A stretch of 64,000 bases of DNA, taken from assembly GCA_038501625.1 (NCBI GenBank), contig JAZAYU010000088.1, forward strand, positions 1,054,001 to 1,118,000, written 5' to 3'. The notes beneath the pieces are model-generated. The model did not search any database and was not told the origin of the DNA. It was given only the letters and a program-made list of their open reading frames with translations. A program made the translations under genes and the position numbers. Origin of the DNA: Corbicula japonica (lineage: Eukaryota > Mollusca > Bivalvia > Venerida > Cyrenidae). This document shows, piece by piece, positions 1 through 11,700 of the stretch; within the stretch, counting starts at the first letter, position 1, and every line of letters starts with the position of its first letter.

Positions 1-522
1 CAAATAGTATAGGTACCATTGTTGAAAGATGGAGTTATACTGTTTTTGCGCTGAGGTTACGATGTTTGATCAAGTTATTGTTGAAGTTTGGACTTTTTAA
101 CAAATTATTACTTAAGAAATTATGTACTTGAGAGGAATAATTTTTTTTAGCTTTTGTTCACTAGGCGTTCAAATTTAAATTTGCCGTCTCTTTTGGATGT
201 GGCCATTCCTGATATGCATATTTCACTTTTTTCATACTTATTTTTGCTTGTTTTACCGTGACGTGATAAAGCAGCCAATAAAATGACGATAGTCGGAACT
301 TTGATCAAATTATACTTGTCCTTTTGACAAATTAATACTAATTAAACGATGTATATGAGTAAAGGCATTTAAGATTCTATTCGCTAGGCGTTCAGATTTG
401 GCGTTATAATAATTTATCATATTTCTCGTATGAATCATTTCAGTGAATCATTTCAGTAGGAAACACCAGAATGTGCTAGTGATGTAATAATCAGTGCACT
501 TGGTAAAAATCTGCTATAGTTT
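1..522. other. No gene seen; repeat fragment
   Basis: AT-rich sequence without a supported gene. Around 188-229 it carries a fragment of a dispersed repeat (motif TTCCTGATATGCATATTTCAC) that recurs at about 6365, 7705, 41510, 43690 and, reversed, at 45000 and 53600. Confidence 0.5.
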
Positions 523-1220
523 GTTAAGGGCCTTACAGTCATTATTGCATTGTCATCGGTAAAAAACCAATATCAAAAATCTCCTAAACCGTAAAATGCA
601 ATTCAATAATTTTTACAAATACAAATAATCGTTACTTATATATCTTTATTTTGCAAACGTTTAGAAAAGTTGGAACAGTAAAGAAAAATAACTAGATGAA
701 AAATCCCCCCCCCCCAAAAAAAATAAATATCCAAACACATAAAAACTGAACAACACAAAACATTATTTTTAATTCCCAGATAAGTATTATGATACTTACA
801 ACAATATCGTGTGTAATTATTAAAAATCTTTCAATTGTGAAGAGAGAAATCGACGTTTGTCACCTATTTACGCGACAAGAAAGCGACCAGAAAATTCAAG
901 GTCAAACATACTTTTACAAATATCTCATATTGTTTACACATGTTAGACACAGGACACAACATATTTTTGTAAGTATCATATTACTCAATGTGGGCATTAA
1001 AAAAGGATGTTTTGTTCTGTTTGGGTTTTGTGAATGAACTTAGGGAATTTCCAGATCTTCATGCAAATATTTTTTATTGTTGTAACGTTTCTCAAGATAT
1101 GCAAAGAAAAGGTAATCTTTGTATTTGTGTAAAGTTTTTTAACTGCATTTTGCCGTAAGAAAAATTTTGATAATGTTTTTATCAATGAACGTGCAATGAT
1201 GACTGTAGACGGCCCTTAAC
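523..1220. mobile_element. Non-autonomous TIR element, GTTAAGGGCC family
   Basis: The two ends are inverted repeats: the left begins GTTAAGGGCCTTACAGTCAT and the right ends in the reverse complement of GTTAAGGGCCGTCTACAGTC. The interior is AT-rich with no credible coding frame. Related copies lie at 1610-2216 (degenerate), 20412-21366 (interrupted by another element) and about 62350-62720 (partial), so this is a mobile family. No transposase is present and the target duplication is not clear, so the superfamily is undetermined. Confidence 0.7.
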
Positions 1221-1609
1221 ACCATTGTGAGGTCCGTAGCAGTCAAGCAAAGTGCGTACCCACCTTCCAAGGGGAAACGGTTTTCTTTTTTTTCTCATAG
1301 AGCAAAGAAAATTTTAATCGTGCAAAGGTAGTTGCGTACTCAATCGTTTCATATGCATGAGGCAAACATTTATGATTGTTTTACGAACGAACAATTTGTC
1401 AGCATTTATTTATATTGTATCGTGACGACGTTAACGCTCTCGGTGACGTTTTTACCGCGGCCGAACAGTTCAGTGCGACCTATCGTTGTCGTAATCGCCG
1501 TTCTAGCGTTTTTCGGTAAACTTTGCCAAACAGAGGATGAATGAAATAAATTCCGGGAAAATACTAGTAGATTGTACATTATATATCCTGTTAATAATGA
1601 AGATGTTAT
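1221..1609. other. No supported gene
   Basis: A short open frame covers part of 1332-1544 and is locally richer in GC (about 1420-1540) than its surroundings. It has no recognisable domain and no splice context. It is left unannotated. Confidence 0.3.
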
Positions 1610-2216
1610 GGTAGCCCTTGCACTGTCATTGATAAAACATATACATATCAGAATCGCCCTAATATAATATTGAAGTTAAATATAATTTTGGAAAACATAT
1701 GAAATTAATTCATCTTCTTCTTATAAACGTTAATAAGTTTGAACGGAAAGAAAAAATAGCAAGTCATAATCAGTCCGTACAATTATATTTTACATCCAAA
1801 CACAAAAACTAAGCATCAGAAAACAACAGTTAAATTGCCAACATAAGTAGTATTTTAGTGATTCTTGTCATTTATTTATCAGGTTTTAGGGTGGTGGGGG
1901 GGGGGCAAGGTCAAACATACGTTTACAAATGTCTCATATTGTTTACATTTGTTAGACAACAGGACCTCACATATTGCTGTCAATAATACATTACTCACGT
2001 GGGCATTTAAATTGATGGTTTGTGTTGCTTACTTTTTGTGGTTGCATGTAAATAGAACTTTCCGCGAATTTTAAAATCTGGGTTTTTTATTACTATTCTA
2101 GCTTTTCTGAACGTTTTATAACCATACATTAATAACATTTATTCCGGCATAGTTGTATCAAATATTCATTTTGCCGATTGAGATATGTTTTAATTTTCTT
2201 TTTATCGAGGACAGTT
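1610..2216. mobile_element. Degenerate copy of the GTTAAGGGCC TIR family
   Basis: The interior aligns by eye with the 523-1220 element: the stretch around 1905-1990 (caaggtcaaacatacgttt, then a TTTACA-rich part and a 'ttgttagacaacaggac' part) and the right part near 2155-2210. The ends are eroded. Boundaries are approximate. Confidence 0.5.
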
Positions 2217-4975
2217 AAACGACGTAAGCAGCAATACCTTTGAAGAAAAAATAACGTCATTAAATTCGTTGCATAAGAATAAATTAATGTCTTGCATAAG
2301 GTCTTTCAAAAGTTGAAACTGTGAGAGATATGCAATGATTTATTGCGTGTATATATACTGAACAAAAATAAAAAGTACCCACATTTATGCTTACTTTCTC
2401 ATTAAGATATTTTCATTTATTCAGGAACGCTTTGAATGGTGTTGTTTTGTTAATCTCGGTTGTTTTTAAGTTTAACTGTTAATGAACATAATCTTCCACA
2501 CCAAGACCTGAGTAACTGCCCATCGAATAGAAATTAATAATCGATTATCAAAACACTACATATTCAGTTCAAAGGGAGGTAATTGGAAATGGTTGGGAAT
2601 TCTATTGTTGTTTATAGATTACTCGTTGTTCTATTAATGAACGTTTTATGATTTTATTGACATCAAGATCTGAACCAATTGATTTAATTCCAATAAATGT
2701 ACGTAAATAGTGATAAAATCACTAACTTCATCTTAAAACCCTAATTATAGCAAAAGGAAAGATATCTAAGTTGTGACCTCAGATTTTCAAGAACATTTTA
2801 TTCTTTTTAATTATTACAGAAATGCAGATTTGTTCAAAGAAGGAATTTAATTTTTTTCTTTTTTTTTTTCTAAATTTAAAAAACCATTGGTAAGTAAGCG
2901 GGTGCTTTTTATTTTGTTGAGTATATATTAACCTTAAAATCGTCTAACAGAGCCGGATGGGACGATTGAAATGAAGCTTTTATTTCTTCTTTTGCCACAC
3001 AGCAATTAGTGATTCGTTTGTAAAGCAATTGTAATACTTATTATGAAACTGATGTTCAGTTCTTTTTTATTTTATCATTGTCCTTTAGTTTCGAAACCAA
3101 TGATAAAAATAGGTAAATTACAAGGTAATAATAATTTAAATTTTGTTTTGCCAATTTCTAGTACTTATAAATGCGATTCTGTGCTGGAATTTCATATGCT
3201 GTATTCTAAACAACTGCGAGTCAGAAGGGTACAAGCAATCGTGGTAGGAAAACGAAAAAGCCCATATGTATAAAATGCTTTTATATTATGTTTTTTTCAG
3301 GGAATGAGTTTTCTCCATGAAACATTTTTGTCTCTGTTTTGAACTGGAATAGTTGGTGTTTTTTTTTCAATTTTTCCGGACTACCTTTTATAACTTATTA
3401 TCTTCCTTTCCCTGTTTCAATGAATTATCTGTTTCATTTCATTCGCGAAAACCAAAAACTAATATTTTTACTTTACGCCACCTAAACATCAGTATTTCTT
3501 GTCGTTTAGGTAAATCATTTATTTGAGATCAATATTTCACGGAAACAAACAAATATCCTCTATATCCCTGTAATAAATTTGTTATCATCCAATAAAATCG
3601 ATGATAGATACACTTCATTATATTTCATTGTAACAATTAATTATTCTGTATTTATTTGGAATGTTACCAATAGGGGCAAAGTAAAGCTGTCCAGCTGATT
3701 AATCGATTTTACCGTTGAAGCAACACATTAAAAAGAACGCACAAATCACCTTCTAATATTAATTATCAATTATTAAGGGGACGCAATCACACTGGATGGG
3801 GTAATGCATAGACTCTGACGGGGTTTTTCTTATAAAGTTAAGGTAATTTAAAAATAAAAAATAGACGATACCACTACAAGCACTAAACAGAATAATTTCT
3901 TGCATACTCTGCAAATATGGGACAGCTTAAAAGATAAACACAAGTGAATTTTAAAGATTTATAATAGCGTTTGAATACATTCTAAATACTGAAGATACAA
4001 TTAGCAATTAGCAAAATTAACATGCCCAAAAGATGAGCAATATATCAAAATACTATGCTTTGTTGCGATAATAATGAAATGAAAAACCATATTTATGAAA
4101 TTCAAGAAAGACTCCCATCATGACTATTTCCGGGTTCAAGATCAAAACATTTTATTATATAATTTTAAAATCCAACATTCATTTGACAGATGACCATAAA
4201 TTATTGTAGATAGGTATTAATATGACAAATATATCTCTTTTCTATAGATTTTTATAAGCCATTACAAAGTTCTGTTGCAAACATATTTCCTTGTTGTGTG
4301 TGTCTTTGCTACGCAAATAAACCATTCTTTCCTATAACTGGAGCATCAAAACGTGATGCAGTGTAAGACAACTATATTTCTTTAATTTTGAAAGAAACAA
4401 CACAATATTTGACCTTGAACCCGGAAGTAGACCTTTTTGTTCTTAAAGTTGACTTTTCATTTCATTATTACTTAAACATCATCGCGTCTGTTAATAGCAC
4501 TAATTGCTAGTAACTTAAAGTTACAAACCGTTTAAGACACATTTTGCCTTCTTACATTTAAGTTGCAGTTTAAAAGAACGGAAATTCAAAACAGTTTTGT
4601 CAAGATCTCAAGGTGTTTTTTTTATAAATATACATTCTAAAGAATTATGCAGTCTTATTTACATGTGCAACAAACCCAGAGTCACTAAAATAATCAAAAG
4701 AAAAAAATATGATACTTAGCCTCAAGTTGTTGCAAACAATTTTGTTTACCAATTAGATAAGTCAAAAGAAAGAGACATTATTGTGCATTTACACAGCAGT
4801 ATCAATTTACATAAAATTGATTTAGTTTCATGAGATGTTGTCCGAAACTACCATTCTTGCTCAGTTATCAGAAATAGGCTTTAACGGTATCAACTGGTCC
4901 TTAAATATACTGATTTGTTCAAAATTTTGGCTGAATTCGTCACGTCACTGTTCAGTCATTTAAAATGATACTGCC
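2217..4975. other. AT-rich intergenic DNA, no gene seen
   Basis: No domain, RNA gene or ordered repeat was recognised in this 2.7-kb stretch. Open frames here are short and unsupported. Confidence 0.4.
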
Positions 4976-5085
4976 CCTGCTAGGGAGCGAACCCGCATGG
5001 CATCAGCGCCTAACCATGCATTGCAAATTACGTAACCTATTAAGCTAACCATGATAACCCTAAAATAAGGTTGTTTGGATAGCCC
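4976..5085 (-). repeat. tRNA-derived SINE fragment
   Basis: On the - strand it shows a Pol III B box, GGTTCGCTCCC (4983-4993), followed in tRNA-like spacing by a degenerate A-box region. It matches the fuller copies at 10050-10260 (+) and 13730-13963 (-), including the adjoining 'atcagggctatcc' flank. Confidence 0.6.
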
Positions 5086-5363
5086 TGATAAACTTAATAG
5101 TAATACATAGTATTAAAAATAAAATTAATTATAACCAGTTCTGAAACATTGAAGTATTCCACTATGACCTCTAGATTATCTTTAAATAAATCCTCTTTTA
5201 AATACTGCCTGTAATCTGTATTTCTTGGAATGATTTTCCTTCCATATAAATCAAATAACAAAATTAATAGTTTAATGTCAATGAATGCAAATTCATCTTT
5301 CATTTATTCATAGGGTCAACATATTACCTACATAAATCGTAATCATAAATTGAAATAATAGAT

Positions 5364-5582
5364 TGGATTCAAAGTTTAAATTCGTCAACTATATTGACTT
5401 TGAACGCAGTGTAGGTTTCATATAATGCTAATTAATCTAGTTTTCTGTCCGAAGGTCAAATTTTCACTTACATCCGTGGTTATGTATTTCAAAAAAACTG
5501 AAATGGTACATTGTATTCGGAGTTTAAATTCATCAACTATATTGACTTTAACGCAGTGTCGGTTCATATAATGCAAATTCAA
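5364..5582. repeat. Direct duplication of about 65-70 bp
   Basis: The segment 5364-5427 (AGTTTAAATTCGTCAACTAT, then the ATTGACTTTGAACGCAGTG region) is repeated at about 5518-5582 with a few changes. The copies are separated by about 90 bp. Confidence 0.7.
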
Positions 5583-7221
5583 CTGACTTCGGTCAGTGTG
5601 CCAAATTATTAGCATTTACAATCGAAACGCTTTAAATTAAATAATCAGTTAAAGTTTTACGGTATGCAAAGATAATTAAATTAAAATGAAACGATCACAA
5701 ATTATTTTATCGATGTTCCAGTTTTATTACCTAATTTAGTTTTGCTGTCACCAGATTCAAATTCGATGATATTCAAGCCACCTGGTTGGGTTATAAATAT
5801 CCTGTGATAAATAACTGTCAATTTTTGCCAAGTTTAGTATTCATATGAATTTAATGTTGGTTTTTCTGTTAATTAATAAAATTGTCATCAATCAAGTGGA
5901 TTTACATTGGCCATGATACTGGGCCTCGGCCTTGGACCAATATGACTTTCCTTGGCCCAATAACAAGGCCAATATGAATTAACATGATTTATATATTATA
6001 AAATAACTATTTGATGGAACGAAGAAAAACAAAACGAAATCAATTTTCACTATAAACATGCTTGGAACTTAAATTGACCGGCTCGGTGTCTTTTGAACTT
6101 GTAAGCATACGCTGGGTATCGAACCCGTACGGTGACAACGCCAACATATTATTAAACAGTTTTGCACCAGAATTCTGACATGTAATACAAAAAAGGATTA
6201 TTCGCATATCGTGTAACATTACGGTTTAAATTTGATTAATAATGCACAACCATAAAAATTTGCACACGTTAAATGGACTAGATTACGCTATGAGTTGTTT
6301 ATGTTTGAAAAAAAGATCTTGTTTTTCCATTTTACTTTTTGGCTTCCTCGGGAGGCTGTTTGTTTTGGTGTGGCAATTCCTGATATGCATTATTGATTTT
6401 TATAATCAAAGTACTGACCTACCATTAGTCAATTGATTCATATATGACCAAACCTAATGGTACAAGATTGCATTGTAAGAAAAACCGTATCCTCTTTCAT
6501 TAAGCATGCATTTGGTTGCATTTCTTTCACACCTAATGCATGATATTATGACAGTCCAACCACTATCCATATAAATTCTACGGTGGTTTACAACACAAGC
6601 TGTTGCTCATTTTAGTTATTTGCATAACCATAAATTTTAATTAGTTTTCCATTTTTGCGATGTTAACTATTTAATAAATTTAAGCTGCGTTTGCACATAA
6701 TATTGTGATTAAGCAAGTCAGATTTTAAATGTGAGAACTGGATGCACATCTGAAACTATATTATTTGCATAGGTCAGTAAGGAATTACTGGTCCAATGTT
6801 ACAATTTATTGTTAATATCTTGCTCTAAAAAATAAAGGTGCTAACTCCTTTTAACAAAAACAACATTTAATATGAAACAATTGGGCAGCTTTTAGGGTCA
6901 AGGATTCTACAAATTATTAATTTGCTTATTTTAATGTGAAAAAACCCTGAAGATAATGTGAGCCATAAATTATCAACACATTAACATCATGTTGTCATAG
7001 TTCTGATACAAGCAGTGTTTATCGCACAAGACCGTGAAATATTAAAATAAATTGATGCTTCCGCTTTTCAAAGTTTATTGTAAATTGTTGAACATGAACT
7101 AGTAACACACAGATTGAAATGTCACGTTTGACTGCAGGGGCGATATATCTCCATGACTGACCCCTCCACAAATTGAATAATATGACATTAATGATAATAC
7201 ATGTATGTAGGGCAAAAAGTA
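5583..7221. other. Intergenic DNA with repeat fragments
   Basis: No gene seen. A B-box-like sequence on the - strand (6114-6125) marks a small SINE remnant. About 6337-6395 carries the TTCCTGATATGCAT dispersed repeat in + orientation. Confidence 0.4.
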
Positions 7222-7332
7222 CAGTGCCCAAGGTTATAAAACTGAGCAAGGAAACCAGTCTCAAATCTCAAGCATCTGATTGGCTGAAATGGCGACTGGT
7301 TTCCAATCTCAGCTTTATAACCTTCAGCCCAG
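7222..7332. mobile_element. MITE, single-arm form of the palindromic family
   Basis: The ends read CAGTGCCCAAGGTTATAA and TTATAACCTTCAGCCCAG. Unlike the copies at 8230, 12688, 16268 and 33283, the centre occurs once (CATCTGATTGGCTGAAATGG) instead of as an inverted pair. No coding capacity. This copy shows the full termini of the family. Confidence 0.75.
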
Positions 7333-8229
7333 ATCTATCACTTATCTTCGATTGGGAAATTGGAAATAAGACTCTTCGGCTGTTACTTGACACGGCCTCG
7401 TTATACTCCGAAATATCTAACCCTCACAGAGTTTTCCAGTTGGGCAAAGCATAATGATAGCCAAGCGAAACGATATTTACTTTCAAATTGTTTAATAGTG
7501 GGCAGCAAGTCTTTTTATTGGTTGGTACTAGACAACTTGTGCTTTTTCATACGGGGACCGGTGTGTGTTTGGTGCACCACAGACTGTTTCAAGGCTGTAA
7601 CCTATCGGGTTTCATTTTTTAGTTAAATGTTTGAGGCATCTTATTTTGAATTAATCAATCTCTTTTCCTATACTTGTTGAGGCTGTGCAGTGTTCTGAAT
7701 GTGATAATTCCTGATATGCATGTTTTATTTTATGATTGATACATGTATTATTATAATATTTCAGTCAGAAGTGTTACAATAAAACTCTGATTTTTGCAAG
7801 AAATGCAAGAATCGTGAGAGATAGCTGCTGCGGTGTCATTTTTAATAGGAGTAACTCTTACTTAATAGTAACAGTTACTCCTATGGTTACAGTAAGATTT
7901 GTAGGCTAAGAATGCACGAGAACACATTGCAAGCATTTTAAGAATGTTACTATCAGATTACTATAAATTCAGCGTTAAACACTTAATCGTAAACTTTTTT
8001 TTGACATATCTGTCGTTTGGCTGGATTTTTGACCATTGGAATGTCGTAAATGAAAGTGATGTAATAAAATAAATAGATCATTTCGATAGGTGGATTGTTT
8101 TACCATAGAAGGTGTTAAACATAGTTATACACTGTTAATCAGCTCAATTTTCAAATGTTGTGCGCGGTGTCCGTTTATGTTATTTAAACCTAACCCTTTT
8201 TTAAAAGCATGAATTACAAGGTTCCTGGA
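7333..8229. other. Intergenic DNA with a dispersed repeat copy
   Basis: About 7558-7735 is a copy of the dispersed repeat that carries a 'ttcaaggctgtaacc' region and ends TTCCTGATATGCAT; compare 41330-41533 and 43495-43712. Nothing else recognised. Confidence 0.5.
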
Positions 8230-8376
8230 CTGGAGGTTATAAAGCTGAGATTGGAAACCAGTCTCAAATCTCAAGCATCTGATTGGCTGAAATGGCGACT
8301 GGTCGCCATTTCAGCCAATCAGATGCTTGAGATTTGAGACTGGTTTCCATGCTCAGTCTTATAACCTTGGGCACTG
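8230..8376. mobile_element. Palindromic MITE, copy 1
   Basis: Almost the whole element is a self-complementary palindrome with outer arms GGTTATAAAGCTGAG / CTCAGTCTTATAACC. The centre ATGGCGACTGGTCGCCAT is flanked by inverted CCAAT motifs (GATTGGCTG / CAGCCAATC). It should form a hairpin with arms of about 65 bp. It lies just upstream of the first recognised exon of the Gln-rich gene. Confidence 0.85.
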
Positions 8377-8484
8377 AACTGCGTCCTTACTGAGCTATAT
8401 TTCTCTATTTCATCAATCTTAAACGGTTTCCATCAATACCGTTTCTCTTAATTAAAAATATGATTGTTTTCTCTTGTATATGTA

Positions 8485-8530
8485 CGGGGAGACGTTTTAC
8501 GGCTGCCACACAGCACAAATAGCGCTACTG
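8485..8530. repeat. Fragment of a SINE-associated repeat
   Basis: The stretch with TACGGGGAGACG and CACAAATAGCGCTACTG closely matches 13913-13963, next to a tRNA-derived SINE. It ends just before the leader exon of the Gln-rich gene. Confidence 0.6.
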
Positions 8531-8586
8531 ATTTTTTTTAAATGATATTGACATACTTTCATATATTCTTGCTTAATTTTTTACAG

Positions 8587-8736
8587 GTATTCTCCGTCTG
8601 TTTAGTGTTGGTACATGGTCAGTCGGCTCGACCTCCGCGACCTCCACCAAGTGGAGGACCACAGGGCACACCAGTACCAATGCCAGCAGCGGCAGACGCA
8701 CCTGCACAAACCTCACCACCAAGACCCAAAGGATGT
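8587..8736 (+). CDS. E1: leader and Pro-rich exon
   Basis: The acceptor TTTTTTACAG precedes 8587 and the donor GTAAGT follows 8736. It encodes the hydrophobic end of a signal peptide (VFSVCLVLVHG), a likely cleavage before QS, then RPPRPPPSGG and an Ala/Pro-rich stretch, ending in Cys in phase 0. The start codon should lie in an upstream exon I could not find. Alternatively translation could begin at the in-frame ATG at 8542, reading through the acceptor; that would also give a plausible signal peptide (15 extra residues). Confidence 0.8.
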
Positions 8737-11700
8737 GTAAGTGATTTTTAATTACTGAACAAATGTGTTTGACGGTCCTGCAACACTTTGTCGGGGATAT
8801 TCATTAAGGAGTTTATACTTTGTAGTAAAAAGTGGTATAATAGATATTTTATCCTTGCTTTCTGTGCTTATTACGCTTTTGATGTCACGAAATGGCAATT
8901 AATTGCTCAATTTTATATCGCAATGTCTGCAGTGATGCTTTAAAACCGGTATTTCAGCCACACACAGTAGACTTTAACTGCCTGATGCGGAAATGAACAT
9001 AAAAACACACGTTCAACAGAGTTATTTTACTGTCTGTCGTTTATTGCTGATGCCACCAATCTAACATGATATAGTTTTCTAAGCATTGTATCTTATTTTT
9101 ATGCATAAAATATTGACGTAAATTTGTTCAGTATGATTTTTCCGGCATTGTGTGTCATATGCTTGTCATAATTAATGCAACGAAAGTTGTGACAAGTATT
9201 ATGACGTCTTATTAACATACTACTCACACCCTTGTAACTAATTACTTGAGAATACTTTTCGTGTTAGAAAAATCTTTCAAACCAATAGTTTAATGCGGAA
9301 ATACCGAAATATTCCTACTTCTTGGGACAGTAAAAATTAATTATAAATTTACGAGTCATTTTATAAGTTATTCTTGAATCCTTGTTGTTTGATTTCTCAT
9401 TCTGAAGTTTCTTCGCCAACAGATGGTATTCTTAGAGACAACCACTCTACAGCTTCCTAAATCTATATAAAGCACGGTTATAATTATCGAACGCATATCT
9501 CATCTCCCAAAGTTAAGAGACGCATAAATACCGTTTCTGAAAAAGTCCCATAACAAAGGGCAAAAGTACCGATCATAAAGTGTCCCAAAATATCGGGATG
9601 CAAAAATAATTTTGTGAAATAATATAACCTCGTAATATTTAGGGTGTCCCAAGACAAAGGTTGACTACGGTCAGCAATAAAAAAGTGACATGCGGTCAGG
9701 ACAAAAAAAAACTCAATGAAAACTTTGACATAGTTTTGAAATAAGAATCATTGCGACAAGAATAAATTACAAAAGGTAAAGGAAAAGGTTTTTTTACATG
9801 TCAAAGGATGCAATAATGCAAATCAGCCAAGAAGAAAAAAATAATTTGACCTAAATTCCAGTGACCTCACCAACAGTCATTATTGCGACGTGGGCCTGGA
9901 CCTGATGACATACTCTGTGCAAGTTTCACATTTTTAGATCGACAGTAACCATGTTCTTCTCAGGATTACATAAAGACTTAACTTAACAAAATAACATAAA
10001 AGCTTGATATCCATAACTAATCCATACACAATATCGATATGGTAGGACAGTGTTATGCACTGTTATCAGTAAAGTAACCCGTTATCGATGTCATGCAGTG
10101 ACTGTTACGTATATCAGGGCTATCCGATCAACTTTTTTTGTGGTTGTCTCGGCTACCTCAGTTGGTTACGTTGCAGTACAAGCTGGGCTAGGCGCTGACG
10201 GTTCGGGTTCGCTCCCAGCTAGAGACACTCTCTTCCATAACTGCCTGTGAACAGGCTCAGTTTAAAGTGCCTGTTATATTTCATTTTTGTGGTTTTCGGT
10301 GGTTTGTCATCTAATTTAATTCAGGATGTGATCTATGTTCAGAAAGAATGATTAACTAGTTAAAATGTGCTTTATATAGAACTAAACTTCGTAGATAGGT
10401 ATAAAATATGACCATTTAATGTCACTTTATATTAGCTTCTTTTCGCAGTTTAAAGGATAAACAGCAGAAACCTTTGAACATTTTAAAGCAATTATTTATA
10501 TTTGTTGAAAGTTGCACGATCCTGTAGGCATGTAACATCTGAGAAGCAATTTGGTCTTCCAGTGTAGCGAAATCATTCATAAACTCAATTTTAATGGGAT
10601 TGTTTGTAAACAGAACCCAAAAACATAAACACAAAAAAGGGTAACTTGTTTACAATGACACGACATAACAACAAGGGGGAAACACTTACTTGAATTAAAT
10701 CCACCCCGAATAATGCGAAGATAATATAAAAGATTAAATAAAGAGCTTTGAAGTAACGAGTACTGCGAATTTTTATTTCGCGCTAGTTTGGTTCAATTTT
10801 CGCGTATTTCGCGCTACGGCAAGTGCGCGAAATTCAACCCCAGCGAAATTTAATCATTTAACAGTGTTTCGTTATAGAAAATACAGTTGCGCGAATTAAT
10901 GCCCCAGCGAACTTGTTATTTACGATTTTGTGCAAAAGTTCGTCCCCGCGAAATAAAATGATGCTACAGTATAAAATATTACAGACTCGGCTTGACCGTG
11001 TCAGCTTTAAGGGGTAACTGATGCGCATATTACTGTCCATGTCACCGGTACAACGGTTAAAAATAATTATCCCAAACGCTGGTTTGCATATTGCGGTACA
11101 CATGGAACCTTCAATGCGGTATTTTCATTTTTATACCATTCCAAATCACCGGCAGCGTATGGTACCCAAATAATGTCAAAGCATATATTTGCGCTAAAAT
11201 AGAAAACAGTAGGCGGAATAACTTTTGTTGTAACATTTTGGCCAGGTTTAATTATGGTGTTTTCAATATCCGAGCCAATAAAGCTTTGGATATTGTTCAA
11301 TCACAAGGATAAACTTCCTGCTTTTTAAATATGACATTGGCATCGTTCTCTACCATAAGCAGGATCTTTCTCAAACCGAGTCTGCAATATTTTCGTATTT
11401 GTCGTGTTCGGTGGCTTTCCTCATTTCCTAATCATCCTCTTTTGAAATTCTTTATTGACTGATGGTGAGGCTGTGTTTTCTGATTGTGGCTTTTCCTTAT
11501 ATGCGCACTTTAAATGTTTACAATCACGAGAATCTTCTAGGTGAGATCATCGGAATGTACGGCGGTTAATCTGTATGTCCTATCCGTATTTCAGTCACCA
11601 GGTTGCGGACCCACAGAAATCTGTGCAGAACTTGGGGCAACCTATTGTAGAAGTGGACAAGTTTGTTCAGTTTGTATAAGTAAGTGTTTTATGTGACATA

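Noticed and set aside
10140..10224. A and B boxes suggesting a tRNA gene
   Set aside because: Poor tRNA folding and long flanks shared with other repeat copies; a tRNA-derived SINE fits better.
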